64,000 bases of DNA from Nocardioides conyzicola (GTDB lineage Bacteria; Actinomycetota; Actinomycetes; Propionibacteriales; Nocardioidaceae): the NCBI RefSeq assembly GCF_039543825.1, contig NZ_BAABKM010000002.1, positions 186,001 to 250,000 of the forward strand. Direction: 5' to 3'. Below are positions 28,697 to 38,954 of this stretch, one piece after another. The translations under genes were made by a program, and so were the position numbers. The notes under the pieces were generated by a model that was not told the origin of the DNA, made no database searches, and saw only the letters and a program-made list of their open reading frames with translations. How positions within the stretch are numbered: the stretch's first letter is position 1; the number at the start of each line of letters is the position of its first letter.

Positions 28697-29118
28697 GGGT
28701 TCTTCAGCTCCTTCAGCAGCGGGATCGTGGTCATCACCAGAGCGATGAGCCGGAAGATGGCCAGGCCGAGCAGCAGCCCGATGCCGTCAGGCCAGAAGAT
28801 CACAGCAACGCCCACCGCGACCACCGTGAGCACCGTCAGGCGCACGACCGTGGACACGATCATCTGGTTGCGGGTGGGCTGCTCGCCGGACGAGATGGTC
28901 CGGAGCAGCCAGTACTCGGTCGACAGGTGGTTGACCAGCCCGAGGAAGACGCCGCCGGCGATGCAGCCCGCGAGGCCCCACTCGCCCGCCGCGCCCGCCA
29001 GCCAGAAGCTGGCGACCATCAGGCCGAGGGCGACCAGCTCGATCTTGCGCTGGTCCTTCACCACCCGCCAGATCGACGGCTTACTGGGGGGCTGGACGTC
29101 ACTCATGGAGCTGCTCAT
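28693..29118 (-). CDS. atpI: AtpI-like ATP synthase accessory protein
   Basis: The product is about 141 residues, with four hydrophobic segments near 30-48, 54-70, 90-113 and 118-135, and the loop LSTEYWLLR. It occupies the atpI position before atpB and is thought to help assemble the c-ring or supply Mg2+. Three starts are possible: GTG 29139 directly after the atpZ stop, ATG 29118 and ATG 29106. ATG 29118 is used; none has a strong ribosome site. Confidence 0.8.
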   Translation of the reverse strand: MSSSMSDVQPPSKPSIWRVVKDQRKIELVALGLMVASFWLAGAAGEWGLAGCIAGGVFLGLVNHLSTEYWLLRTISSGEQPTRNQMIVSTVVRLTVLTVVAVGVAVIFWPDGIGLLLGLAIFRLIALVMTTIPLLKELKNP

Positions 29119-29139
29119 CTCGGTCAAGGTCACTGGCAC

Positions 29140-29385
29140 TCACCCCCGGAGGGCGGCACGCACCCGGACGACGAAGGCGACGGCACCGAGGAGGACGCCG
29201 AGACCGATGCCGACGAGGACACCGACGGGCGCGCTGCCCGCTGCGTTGTCGACGAGGAGACCGAGGACCATGCCGACGACGACGCAGCCGGCGAGGAGAC
29301 CGCCGAGACCGATGAGGTCGCGACCGCGCAGCCCGGCATCGGACCCTGCGTCGGAACGCTCATCGACCATCCACCCACGTCCCAT
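29140..29385 (-). CDS. atpZ: AtpZ/AtpI-family small membrane protein
   Basis: The 81-residue protein has two hydrophobic helices, about 26-46 (LGGLLAGCVVVGMVLGLLVD) and 52-72, joined by a short loop. The N-terminus is acidic and soluble (MVDERSDAGSDAGLRGRD). This layout and position at the head of the atp operon match AtpZ. An internal ATG at 29370 is an alternative start. It is the first gene after the predicted atp promoter. Confidence 0.75.
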   Translation of the reverse strand: MGRGWMVDERSDAGSDAGLRGRDLIGLGGLLAGCVVVGMVLGLLVDNAAGSAPVGVLVGIGLGVLLGAVAFVVRVRAALRG

Positions 29386-29591
29386 TCCTCGGCCGGTTCA
29401 ACGGCACTGTCGTCCGCGGGCGTGAAGACACCCGGACGGTGAGGGGCTGGAGCCCTCGTGACACCCGGCGACTGCGCGAAACTACCACAGCCAGACAGGC
29501 CGAACTCGGGGGTCGTCACCGGGGTTCGGATCGTCGCGGTCGTCATCATCGGCGGCCGTTCTCTCGTGGCTGGTGCGGGCGGTGCCTGGGG

Positions 29592-29630
29592 GCGCTTGTG
29601 AAAACTAGCACAAGCGCTCCGGGCGGTCGA
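29592..29630 (-). promoter_or_regulatory. Predicted atp operon promoter with overlapping inverted repeat
   Basis: On the minus strand TCGACC (29630-29625) and TAGTTT (29607-29602) are spaced by 17 bases, a good fit to TTGACC-N17-TANNNT. A perfect inverted repeat covers the -10 and start region: GCGCTTGTG (29592-29600), spacer AAAACTAG, CACAAGCGC (29609-29617). A protein bound there would block transcription; alternatively it is a hairpin at the very 5' end of the mRNA. The leader to atpZ would be about 210 bases. Confidence 0.5.
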
Positions 29631-29795
29631 AACCAGCCCGGCCCTGGACTTGAGTACCAGTCTGTCAGGCGCCCAGGTCGAACGGTCGGCCGGGGTCCCT
29701 GCCGACCGCGCCCGGTCAGAGCGAGGCGCTGTCGCGGAAGACGGACGGGCGGCCGAGTGGGCGAATACCCGATATCTCGACCAGGATCTTTGACA

Positions 29796-29829
29796 TCAAT
29801 GGAGGGGGGCCGTGGCCCCCCTCCATTGA
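29796..29829. repeat. Perfect 34-bp palindrome
   Basis: TCAATGGAGGGGGGCC (29796-29811) and its exact complement GGCCCCCCTCCATTGA (29814-29829) are separated only by GT. It lies between the orphan secreted gene and the atp leader. As RNA it would be a 16-bp hairpin; with no T-tract it is either a terminator of the upstream gene or a remnant of a mobile repeat. Confidence 0.7.
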
Positions 29830-29911
29830 CTGTACGTTCGCCTCATCTCGTAATTGGAAGCTATCGTCGACGATGCTGCGAATCGCCAAAACGAGGCTAG
29901 TGGCGAATCGG

Positions 29912-30325
29912 CTACGTGATGTCGTTTGCGTTGTAGTCAACCTGCACGCACTTGTCCGGGACTCCAGACGTATTGCAGATCTTGAGCCGTACTCCATTGA
30001 GCTCACGGGCGTACGCACGTTCCCCCGTGAATGCTGGCGCGCTATTGCCGTTGCCGCACGCGTGCTGCGAGTGGTATTCCGGGTCCGTGTGGTTCGCCAG
30101 GTCTGGCTGGATCTCGATGTAGACACAGTCGCCGTCCGGTGAAGTGTCCGTGATGGTCAGGTTCCACTTGACCACGCCGTTCTGGGCAGAGAACGTCCCG
30201 TGCACCGTTCCGCCGTTGGCGGTTTCGTCGGCCCGCTCAGCTCGAGCTGCCGGCGACGTGGCGACAACGAGTGCGACTGCGCCGGCGATAGCACCAAGCC
30301 TGCGTGCCAAATATACCGTTTTCAA
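29912..30325 (-). CDS. Orphan secreted protein with four cysteines, function unknown
   Basis: The 137-residue product has a signal peptide (RRLGAIAGAVALVVATSPAARA, cleaved near residue 29). The mature domain of about 108 residues has four cysteines (DCVYIEIQP, HACGNGN, ICNTSG, DKCVQVDY) that could make two disulfides, and Asn/Asp-rich beta-like stretches. No family is recognised. TTG at 30325 is the start: GGGGAG sits 6 bases upstream and no better codon is near. Base composition is lower in GC than the neighbours and codon use is less biased, suggesting acquisition; it splits the usual wecA-atp order. Confidence 0.65.
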   Translation of the reverse strand: MKTVYLARRLGAIAGAVALVVATSPAARAERADETANGGTVHGTFSAQNGVVKWNLTITDTSPDGDCVYIEIQPDLANHTDPEYHSQHACGNGNSAPAFTGERAYARELNGVRLKICNTSGVPDKCVQVDYNANDIT

Positions 30326-30391
30326 TTGATTCTCCCCGTAGTTTCCCGAGCCCCCGAGATGAGAACTCAGCGCTCAGCAGACACGGATTCA

Positions 30392-30404
30392 AACTTAGTG
30401 TCAA
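30392..30404 (-). promoter_or_regulatory. Candidate promoter elements upstream of orphan secreted gene
   Basis: On the minus strand a perfect TTGACA (30404-30399) overlaps a region containing TAAGTT (30397-30392). They are too close to be one promoter; either TTGACA pairs with a weak -10 about 17 bases on, or TAAGTT is a -10 with TGGACG upstream. The stretch is AT-rich relative to the surroundings. Confidence 0.25.
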
Positions 30405-30441
30405 GCGTTTGAGCGTCCATTCATTTCCGGTGGCTCTGGCC

Positions 30442-31584
30442 CTACGGCTCGTCCGACGGGATCGCTACACGATGGTGCAGTTTGGGCAGGAGGAAGGTCA
30501 GGGCGACTGTCACGGTCGCCATCGAGCCCAGGGCGACCCAGGTCCAGGTCTTCTGGCTGTACAGGCTCACCAGGACCGTGCCGAAGGCCACCAGGGCCGC
30601 CCAGAGGTACATGATCAGCACGGCGCGCCGCTGGGAGTGGCCGATCTCGAGCAGCCGGTGGTGCAGGTGCTGCTTGTCCGGCGCGAACGGCGACCGACCG
30701 GCCCGGGTGCGGCGCACGATCGCGAGGACCAGGTCGAGCATCGGCACGATCAGGATCGAGACCGGCAGCAGCAGCGGGAGCAGGGTCGGCACGAAGCTGG
30801 CCGCGGTGCTGGCGGGGTTGTCCGTGATCTGGGTGGGACTGAACTGCCCGGTCAGCGTGACCGTGCTCGCCGACAGCACGAGCCCGATCAGCATCGACCC
30901 GCTGTCGCCCATGAAGAGCCGCGCCTGGTGGAAGTTGTGCGGCAGGAACCCCGCGCAGGCGCCCGCCAGGGCCGCGCTGAGCAGGGCTCCGGTGGTCGCG
31001 AGCGTCAGGTCGTTGATGTTCGAGAGCTGGTAGCAGTAGAGGAAGAACGCGACGGCGCCGATCCCGACGATGCCGGCCGCCAGCCCGTCGAGCCCGTCGA
31101 CGAAGTTGACCGCGTTGACGGTCGCCACGACCACGACGCCGGTCAGCAGGGCGCCCTGGGCGTTGTCGATCGTGATCTGCACCCCGCCCGTGCCGGGGAA
31201 GAAGATGTACTGGATCCCGAACGCGATCAGGAAGCCCGCCGCGAGCACCTGGCCGCCGAGCTTGGTCAGCGCGTCCAGCTCGAACAGGTCGTCGAGCACC
31301 CCGACCGCGCAGATCAGCGCCCCGGCGATCAGCACCACGCCCGCGTCGCGGAAGACGAAGGTGTCGCTGCGCGAGAGGAAGGGCAGCTGACGGGCGACGG
31401 CGTACGCCGCGACCAGGCCGCCCAGCATCGCGATGCCGCCCAGGTAGGGGATCGGCACGGCGTGCACGTCGCGGTCGCGGACCTTGGCGACCGCACCGGT
31501 CCGGAGGGCGATCTCGCGGGCGACGACCGTCAGGAGGTACGTCGTCGCCGCGGCGACGAGGAAGACGAGGAGGTACTCCCGCAA
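30442..31584 (-). CDS. wecA: Undecaprenyl-phosphate GlcNAc-1-phosphate transferase (WecA/MraY family)
   Basis: The 380-residue membrane enzyme has about eleven hydrophobic segments. Catalytic Asp pair is in [12 protein letters not shown], the Mg2+ site in [12 protein letters not shown], and the WecA-type His motif in [19 protein letters not shown]. It transfers GlcNAc-1-phosphate from UDP-GlcNAc to the lipid carrier, the first step of arabinogalactan, teichoic-acid-like or exopolysaccharide assembly. The start is TTG at 31584, 4 bp after the tsaC stop, so it is part of the same transcript. Confidence 0.93.
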   Translation of the reverse strand: MREYLLVFLVAAATTYLLTVVAREIALRTGAVAKVRDRDVHAVPIPYLGGIAMLGGLVAAYAVARQLPFLSRSDTFVFRDAGVVLIAGALICAVGVLDDLFELDALTKLGGQVLAAGFLIAFGIQYIFFPGTGGVQITIDNAQGALLTGVVVVATVNAVNFVDGLDGLAAGIVGIGAVAFFLYCYQLSNINDLTLATTGALLSAALAGACAGFLPHNFHQARLFMGDSGSMLIGLVLSASTVTLTGQFSPTQITDNPASTAASFVPTLLPLLLPVSILIVPMLDLVLAIVRRTRAGRSPFAPDKQHLHHRLLEIGHSQRRAVLIMYLWAALVAFGTVLVSLYSQKTWTWVALGSMATVTVALTFLLPKLHHRVAIPSDEP

Positions 31585-31588
31585 GGGC

Positions 31589-32248
31589 TCAGTCCCCGTC
31601 GGTCAAGGTGGCGCCCAGTGGCTCGAGCACCTCGTTGAGGCGCTCCAGCGACAGGGCGCCGTACCGGAGCACGCGTCCCTGGTCGCCCGTGACGTCGACG
31701 ATGGTCGAGGCCTCGCCGCCCGGGCTGGTGCCGGCGTCGACCACCACGGCCACGTCCTCGTCGAGCATCTCGATCGCCTGGTCGGCGTCGGTCGCGGCCG
31801 GCATCCCGGTCTTGTTGGCCGAGCTCACCGCCAGCGGGCCGGTCCGCTCGAGGATCGCGAGGGCGATCTCGTGGTCGGGCATCCGGATGGCGACCGTCGC
31901 GCGGTTGTTGCCGAGGTCCCACTGCAGCGAGCTCTGCTGGTGGCAGACCAGTGTCAGGGGCCCGGGCCAGAACTCCTCGACGAGCGCCCGGGCGTAGCCG
32001 GGCACCCGCACGGCCAGCGCGTCGAGCGTGGTCGCCGAGCTGATCAGCACGGGGGGCGGCATGTCGCGGCCACGGCCCTTGGCCGCCAGCAGCGCGCGCA
32101 CGGCGTCCGGGTCGAAGGCGTCGGCGCCGATGCCGTACACCGTGTCGGTGGGCAGCACGATCAGGTCGCCCTGCTGCACCGCCAGCGCGGCCGCGTCGAC
32201 CGCTTCCTCGCGCTCGTCGTCGGTCCCGGTCGGGTAACGCTCGCTCAT
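31589..32248 (-). CDS. tsaC: L-threonylcarbamoyladenylate synthase (Sua5/YrdC/TsaC)
   Basis: The 219-residue product has the YrdC fold with [14 protein letters not shown] near residues 31-44, the [13 protein letters not shown] segment, WPGPLTLV and [12 protein letters not shown]. It makes threonylcarbamoyl-AMP for the t6A37 modification of ANN-decoding tRNAs. It is the short form without the C-terminal Sua5 domain. ATG 32248 is used: it lies 7 bp after the prmC stop, whereas longer readings run back into prmC. Confidence 0.93.
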   Translation of the reverse strand: MSERYPTGTDDEREEAVDAAALAVQQGDLIVLPTDTVYGIGADAFDPDAVRALLAAKGRGRDMPPPVLISSATTLDALAVRVPGYARALVEEFWPGPLTLVCHQQSSLQWDLGNNRATVAIRMPDHEIALAILERTGPLAVSSANKTGMPAATDADQAIEMLDEDVAVVVDAGTSPGGEASTIVDVTGDQGRVLRYGALSLERLNEVLEPLGATLTDGD

Positions 32249-32255
32249 CACAGGC

Positions 32256-33098
32256 TCATCGTGCCAGCCGCGCGGTCGTGAAGCGCGCCCGACCTGCCAG
32301 GTCGAGGTGGTCTCGGACGTCGGCCCACCGGCCGGTCGCCAGGAAGACGGCCGGCGCGGACTCGCCCTGCGCGTCGGCGTGCTCGAACCCGACCACTCCC
32401 CCGGGTCGCAGCAGCAGGGCCGCCCGTCGCTCGAGCACGCGGATGGCGTCCAGCCCGTCCGCTCCCGAGAACAGCGCGAGGTGCGGGTCGTGGTCGCGGG
32501 CCTCGGGGGCGACCGACTCCCAGGCATCGAGGGGGATGTACGGCGGGTTGCAGGTCAGCACGTCGACCGTGCCGGCGAGGTCGTCGAAGGACGTGGCCAT
32601 GTCGCCGTGGCGGAGGTCGACGTCGGTGTCGGCGAGGTTGCGCTCGGCCCAGGTGTGCGCGGCCTCGTCGAGCTCGACGGCGTGCACGACGGCACCGGGG
32701 ACCTCGTCGGCGAGCGCCTTGGCCACCGCCCCGGAGCCGGTGCACAGGTCGACCATCACGGGCCGCTCCACGGCTGCCGCCTGCTCGATCGCCCAGCCCG
32801 CCAGCAGCTCGGTCTCCGGGCGCGGCACGAAGACGCCCGGTCCGACCGCGAGCTCGACGTGGCGGAAGTACGCCGTGCCGGTCAGGTGCTGCAGCGGCTC
32901 GCGGGCCGCGCGGCGGGCGACGAGGACGTCGTACGCCGCGAGCGCGTCGGTGCCCACCTCGTCGACGAGGGGCAGCCGCGCGCGGGTGGTGCCGAGGACG
33001 TGGGCGAGCAGCTCGGCGGCGTCGTGCTCGGGGCTCGCGACGCCGGCCTCCGCCAGCCGCGCGGTGGCACCGCGGAGCACGTCGCGCCGCAGGCTCAC
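32256..33098 (-). CDS. prmC: Peptide chain release factor N5-glutamine methyltransferase
   Basis: The 280-residue product has an N-terminal helical domain that binds the release factor (about 1-75), the [11 protein letters not shown] motif (90-100), SAM motif [15 protein letters not shown] and the catalytic NPPY at 184-187. It methylates the Gln of the GGQ motif in release factors, including PrfA encoded immediately upstream. The GTG start at 33098 overlaps the prfA stop by 4 bases, so the enzyme is made along with its substrate. Confidence 0.96.
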   Translation of the reverse strand: MSLRRDVLRGATARLAEAGVASPEHDAAELLAHVLGTTRARLPLVDEVGTDALAAYDVLVARRAAREPLQHLTGTAYFRHVELAVGPGVFVPRPETELLAGWAIEQAAAVERPVMVDLCTGSGAVAKALADEVPGAVVHAVELDEAAHTWAERNLADTDVDLRHGDMATSFDDLAGTVDVLTCNPPYIPLDAWESVAPEARDHDPHLALFSGADGLDAIRVLERRAALLLRPGGVVGFEHADAQGESAPAVFLATGRWADVRDHLDLAGRARFTTARLAR

Positions 33099-34168
33099 TG
33101 CTCCAGCGCCTCGAGGCGGGCGGCCAGGTCGGCCTCGATGCAGGAGTCGAGGACCGGCTGGAGGTCGCCGTCGAGGACCTGGTCGAGGTTGTAGGCCTTG
33201 TAGCCGGTGCGGTGGTCGGAGATCCGGTTCTCCGGGTAGTTGTAGGTGCGGATGCGCTCCGACCGGTCGACGGTGCGCACCTGGCTGCGCCGGGCCTCGC
33301 CGGCCTCGGCGTCCGCCTTCTCCTGGGCGGCGGCCAGGATCCGGGCCCGCAGGATCCGCATCGCCTGCTCGCGGTTCTGCAGCTGGCTCTTCTCGTTCTG
33401 GCAGCTGGCCACGATGCCGGTCGGGACGTGCGTGATCCGGACGGCGGAGTCGGTCGTGTTGACGCTCTGGCCGCCCGGCCCGCTGCTGCGGTAGACGTCG
33501 ATGCGCAGGTCGTTGTCGTCGATCTGGACGTCGATCTGCTCGGCCTCGGGGAAGACCAGGACCCCGGCGGCGCTGGTGTGCACCCGGCCCTGCGACTCCG
33601 TGACCGGCACCCGCTGGACGCGGTGGACGCCGCCCTCGAACTTCAGCTGGGCGTACGGCGCCTCGCCGACCTCGGGCGTGGCCTTGGCCTTCACGGCGGC
33701 GGTGACCGACTTGTAACCGCCGAGGTCGGACTCGGCGGCGTCGAGGATCTCGACCTTCCAGCCACGACCCTCGGCGTACCGGGTGTACATGCGGAGCAGG
33801 TCGCCGGCGAACAACGCCGACTCCTCGCCGCCCTCCCCCGACTTCACCTCGAGGATCACGTCCTTGTCGTCGGTCTCGTCCCGCGGGACGAGCAGCCGGC
33901 GCAGCCGCTCCTCGGCGGCGTGGAGCCGGGGCACCAACGCCTCGACCTCCTCGGCGAACGCCGCGTCCTCGGCCGCCAGCTCGCGGGCGGCGCCGAGGTC
34001 GTCACCGATCGCCTGCCAGTCGCGCCAGGCGCCGATGATCGACGACAGCGCGGCGTACCGCTGGTTGAGCTGCTTGGCGAGCCGGGCGTCGGCATGCGTC
34101 TCGGGCGCGCCGAGCCGCGTCTCGATCTCCTCGTGCTCGGCGAGCATGCCTTCGACGGCCTCGAACAT
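33095..34168 (-). CDS. prfA: Peptide chain release factor 1
   Basis: The 357-residue product has the stop-codon recognition tripeptide P-V-T at about 188-190 ([15 protein letters not shown]), giving UAA/UAG reading, and the catalytic GGQ at 232-234 in [15 protein letters not shown]. The GGQ Gln is the PrmC target. The start at ATG 34168 is set by an AGGAGAG ribosome site 3 bases upstream; reading further back gives no family match. A terminator hairpin separates it from rpmE, so it has its own promoter or relies on read-through. Confidence 0.97.
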   Translation of the reverse strand: MFEAVEGMLAEHEEIETRLGAPETHADARLAKQLNQRYAALSSIIGAWRDWQAIGDDLGAARELAAEDAAFAEEVEALVPRLHAAEERLRRLLVPRDETDDKDVILEVKSGEGGEESALFAGDLLRMYTRYAEGRGWKVEILDAAESDLGGYKSVTAAVKAKATPEVGEAPYAQLKFEGGVHRVQRVPVTESQGRVHTSAAGVLVFPEAEQIDVQIDDNDLRIDVYRSSGPGGQSVNTTDSAVRITHVPTGIVASCQNEKSQLQNREQAMRILRARILAAAQEKADAEAGEARRSQVRTVDRSERIRTYNYPENRISDHRTGYKAYNLDQVLDGDLQPVLDSCIEADLAARLEALEQ

Positions 34169-34204
34169 CGGCTCTCCTCGTGGACGGTCCGGGAAAATGA
34201 CGAA

Positions 34205-34235
34205 CGCCGGTCCCCGCACGTGGCGGGGACCGGCG
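34205..34235 (-). terminator. Rho-independent terminator of rpmE
   Basis: CGCCGGTCCCCGC (34205-34217) and GCGGGGACCGGCG (34223-34235) form a perfect 13-bp stem with 5-base loop. On the minus strand it is followed by TTCGTCATTTTC, a partly T-rich tail. It lies 12 bp after the rpmE stop and before prfA. Confidence 0.8.
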
Positions 34236-34246
34236 CTCGGAAGCAG

Positions 34247-34474
34247 CTACTTGCTGTCGGCTGCAGCGGCCTTCTTGGCGTAGCGGGCCTCGAAGCGGGC
34301 GACGCGGCCGCCGGTGTCGAGGATCTTCTGCTTGCCGGTGTAGAACGGGTGGCACTGCGAGCACACGTCGGACTTGATGACGCCGGACGCGACGGTGCTG
34401 CGCGTCGTGAACGTCGATCCGCAGGTGCAGGTCACCTCGGTCACGTTGTACTCGGGGTGGATGTCCTTCTTCAT
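34247..34474 (-). CDS. rpmE: 50S ribosomal protein L31 (zinc-binding form)
   Basis: The 75-residue protein starts at ATG 34474 ([10 protein letters not shown]). Four cysteines, Cys16, Cys18 (CTCGSTF), Cys38 and Cys41 ([13 protein letters not shown]), make the zinc site of the C+ type. C+ L31 is made in zinc-replete cells and swapped for a C- paralogue under zinc limitation; the paralogue is not in the window. A lysine- and alanine-rich tail follows. It is a separate unit flanked by the terminator above. Confidence 0.97.
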   Translation of the reverse strand: MKKDIHPEYNVTEVTCTCGSTFTTRSTVASGVIKSDVCSQCHPFYTGKQKILDTGGRVARFEARYAKKAAAADSK

Positions 34475-34597
34475 GGGGTGTCCTCTCGGTGCGCCGGGTC
34501 GCCCACTCCCTACGAGGAGGCGTGAACCGGAGCCGACAGACAAGTCTGCCATGGGTCCAAACGCTTGGGTAATCGACAACATTCCCCGGGTCCGGGG

Positions 34598-36169
34598 CTA
34601 CGGGGCGGGCTCCGGCTGGGGCTCGTTGACGACCATGGACAGCACCGCCGGCGGGGTGACGACCGTCAGCTGCGGGGGCGCGGCCTGCACCGGCAGCCGC
34701 ACGGTCACCGTGGTGCCGACGCCCTCCTCGGAGTCGATCACGACGGCGCCGGCGTGGCGGTCGACGATCGTCTGCATGATGCGGACGCCGAGGCCGGTGC
34801 CGGCGATCTCGTTGGTCACGGCGTTGGACGCCCGGAAGAACCGGGTGCCGAGACGGTCCAGCTCGCCGGACGGGATGCCGATGCCGCGGTCGGTCACCGC
34901 GATCTCGACCTGACCGCGGCTGGTGGTGATGACGACGTCGACGATGCCGTCGTCGTGGCTGAACTTCACCGCGTTCGAGACGATGTTGAGGAACGCCCGG
35001 TGCAGCATCGCGCGGTCGGCCAGCACCGAGACGTCCACCTGCGGCGACTTCACGCCGATCCGGATGCTGCGACGCGCGGCGGTGATCTTCACGTCCATCA
35101 CGACGTCGCGGATCAGCGCCGGGAGGTCGACCGGCTCCATCTGGTGGTTGCTGCCCTCGGCGGCCTGGAGGGTGAGCAGGTCGTCGATGAGCATCTTGAG
35201 CCGGGCGACGTTGCGTCGGGTTGCGTCGAGCATCCGCTCGTGCCGGGGCTGCATCTGCTCCTCGAACTCCTCCGCGACCAGCTCGAGGTAGCCACTGATC
35301 GTCGTCAGCGGGGTCCGCAGCTCGTGGGAGACGTTCGCGACGAAGTCGTCCTTGGCGGTGTCGAGGGTGCGCAGCTCGCGCTGGATCCAGATCTCCACGG
35401 CGCGCGCCCTGGTCTGGGCGTCGGCCAGGTCGTTGAGCGCCTGTGCGACCGACTGGACCTCCTTGGGACCGGCGGGCGCGGCGCGCACCTCGTAGTCGCC
35501 GCGGGCCATCCGCTGGACGACCTTCTCCAGGGCCAGCAGCGGGGTCGACAGCTCGGCGAGCAGCCGGCGCCGCGACCGGGTCATCACGGCCACGGTGACG
35601 ATCGCGACGAGCAGGACGGCGAGCACGGTGCCGCGCAGCCGCATCGACACCCCGGCGCTGGCCGCACGGACCCGGCTGTCGAACGCCTGGGTGCTGGCCA
35701 GGTGGGCGGTGCGCACGGCGTCGAACGCGGCGTTGCCGGCGCGGACCTCCTTGCCGGTCGCGGCGGTGCCACCCGCGGCGGCCATCCGCGGCTCGGCGTA
35801 CCCGTCGATCCAGGCCTGCGCGGACTCCTCCTGGGCCTGGACGGCGGCCTCGAGGGAACGGTCGCCGTCGGCGTACGAGCGCACCTCCTGCTCGTGCGCA
35901 CTGAGCCGGAGCGTCGCCTGGCGGTAGTCGTCGGCCGCCGCCGGCAGGCCCACCCCGGACCACGACTCGGTGGCCGCCGACATGTCGGTCAGGTCCTGGT
36001 AGACGGCCTGGTTGGCCGCGGCTGCGGGCGAGAGGTCGTCGGTGAGCTGGGTGACGCTGACCGCGGACACCACGACGCCGATCACGGCGACGGCGGCTGC
36101 CAGCGCACCGAGCAGCCCGACCCGTGTCAACACGGACGAGACGACGCGCGCCACCGGACGACCGGACAT
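34598..36169 (-). CDS. Membrane sensor histidine kinase with HAMP domain
   Basis: The 523-residue protein, counted from ATG 36169, has an N-terminal helix (about 14-40), an extracytoplasmic helical sensor (about 45-175, CHASE3-like in its even helix content), a second helix (about 180-197), HAMP and a short coiled coil. HisKA follows with His282 in VSHELRTPLTTISGY and a HATPase domain (NIVSNAVKF, DRGIGIP, GTGLGVRIM). The tail is Pro-rich. A single-domain response regulator is encoded just upstream on the same strand, so the two probably form a pair, although 118 bp separates them. Confidence 0.88.
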   Translation of the reverse strand: MSGRPVARVVSSVLTRVGLLGALAAAVAVIGVVVSAVSVTQLTDDLSPAAAANQAVYQDLTDMSAATESWSGVGLPAAADDYRQATLRLSAHEQEVRSYADGDRSLEAAVQAQEESAQAWIDGYAEPRMAAAGGTAATGKEVRAGNAAFDAVRTAHLASTQAFDSRVRAASAGVSMRLRGTVLAVLLVAIVTVAVMTRSRRRLLAELSTPLLALEKVVQRMARGDYEVRAAPAGPKEVQSVAQALNDLADAQTRARAVEIWIQRELRTLDTAKDDFVANVSHELRTPLTTISGYLELVAEEFEEQMQPRHERMLDATRRNVARLKMLIDDLLTLQAAEGSNHQMEPVDLPALIRDVVMDVKITAARRSIRIGVKSPQVDVSVLADRAMLHRAFLNIVSNAVKFSHDDGIVDVVITTSRGQVEIAVTDRGIGIPSGELDRLGTRFFRASNAVTNEIAGTGLGVRIMQTIVDRHAGAVVIDSEEGVGTTVTVRLPVQAAPPQLTVVTPPAVLSMVVNEPQPEPAP

Positions 36170-36287
36170 TGCTCGAGAACACCCCCCAGTGCTCCATGGG
36201 GCGCGCAAGCACCCCTCCCCGGAGATCAGGCTACCGGCGGCGGGAGGCGCATCCACCGCATCGGCGGACCTTGCGGCTACCTAGCGG

Positions 36288-36662
36288 TTACGTCGCAGTG
36301 CGGCTGAGCAGCGCCTGCACGCGCGAGGCGAGCTCGCGGGGGCTGAACGGCTTGGTGATGTAGTCGTCGGCGCCGGAGTCGAAGCCGGTCTCGACGTCCG
36401 ACTCCTGTGCCCGTGCCGTCAACAGGATCACCGGCAGGTCGGCGAGCGCGGGGTCGGCGCGGATCGCCCGGATCGCGTCCAGCCCGGACACTCCCGGCAT
36501 CATGACGTCGAGCACCGCGAGATCGGGTCGCTGGGCCTGGCAGGCCTCGATGGCCGCCGCCCCGTCCGCCACCGCGACCACGTCGTGCCCGAGGGTCGAG
36601 AGCTTGAACTCGACGAGCTCGCGGATGTCGACGTCGTCGTCCGCGACCAGGATCCGAGCCAC
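36288..36662 (-). CDS. Single-domain response regulator (CheY-like receiver)
   Basis: The 124-residue product is only a receiver domain: DDD at 8-10, phospho-acceptor Asp52 in LAVLDVMMPG, the switch Thr in VILLTARAQ, and Lys in YITKPFSPREL. There is no DNA-binding output domain, so it must signal by protein contact. The start is GTG at 36662, with GGAAGGGGA about 8 bases upstream. It sits between rho and a histidine kinase on the same strand; a direct transcriptional link to rho is not shown because a hairpin lies between. Confidence 0.92.
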   Translation of the reverse strand: MARILVADDDVDIRELVEFKLSTLGHDVVAVADGAAAIEACQAQRPDLAVLDVMMPGVSGLDAIRAIRADPALADLPVILLTARAQESDVETGFDSGADDYITKPFSPRELASRVQALLSRTAT

Positions 36663-36720
36663 GCGGGTCCCCTTCCATTGATGTGCGCTGGCAGCCTAGC
36701 CCGAGCAGGCACCATCTGAG

Positions 36721-36757
36721 TGCGACGGGCCACTCCGTCTCGGCGTGGCCCGTCGCA
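36721..36757 (-). terminator. Hairpin terminator after rho
   Basis: TGCGACGGGCCAC (36721-36733) pairs perfectly with GTGGCCCGTCGCA (36745-36757) across an 11-base loop, 23 bp after the rho stop on the minus strand. There is no T-tract beyond it. It probably ends the rho transcript before the response-regulator gene. Confidence 0.6.
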
Positions 36758-36780
36758 GACGGCGTCACACGGGAGCTGGT

Positions 36781-38742
<1,962 letters not shown>

Positions 38743-38954
38743 GTGAGGTCCTTCCCACGTTCAGTGCCGATCCGGCCTCGGGCCGGCGGCGTACTGGTCA
38801 GTGCTTCCCCGCCCGCCGTGGCGCTCGGGTTCGAGGCCGTCGGGCTGCTGGGCGGCATGAGGCCGCCACATCACGAGGAAGAGGGTGCACGATGCCGGCT
38901 TCACGGCCGACGGTGCCACGCCGAAGAACTCGGCGCGGTCTCAAGATACACCCG

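Larger units (their letters stand above)
29386..29911. other. 526-bp intergenic region upstream of the ATP synthase operon
   Basis: No credible gene was found. The part next to atpZ (29386-29640) is a leader and promoter region with a 26-bp inverted repeat and a plausible -10/-35 pair. The part next to the orphan secreted gene (29700-29911) contains a perfect 34-bp palindrome at 29796-29829 and becomes AT-richer toward 29830-29911. Confidence 0.6.

Noticed and set aside
29130..29549. Minus-strand frame overlapping atpZ and the atp leader
   Set aside because: Ser/Ala-rich composition; it overlaps atpZ in another frame, and atpZ has two clear membrane helices.
38761..38871. 36-residue open frame in the rho leader (minus strand), ending 18 bases before rho
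   Set aside because: It could be a leader peptide controlling rho, but there is no ribosome site and the composition is not gene-like. Kept only as a note.
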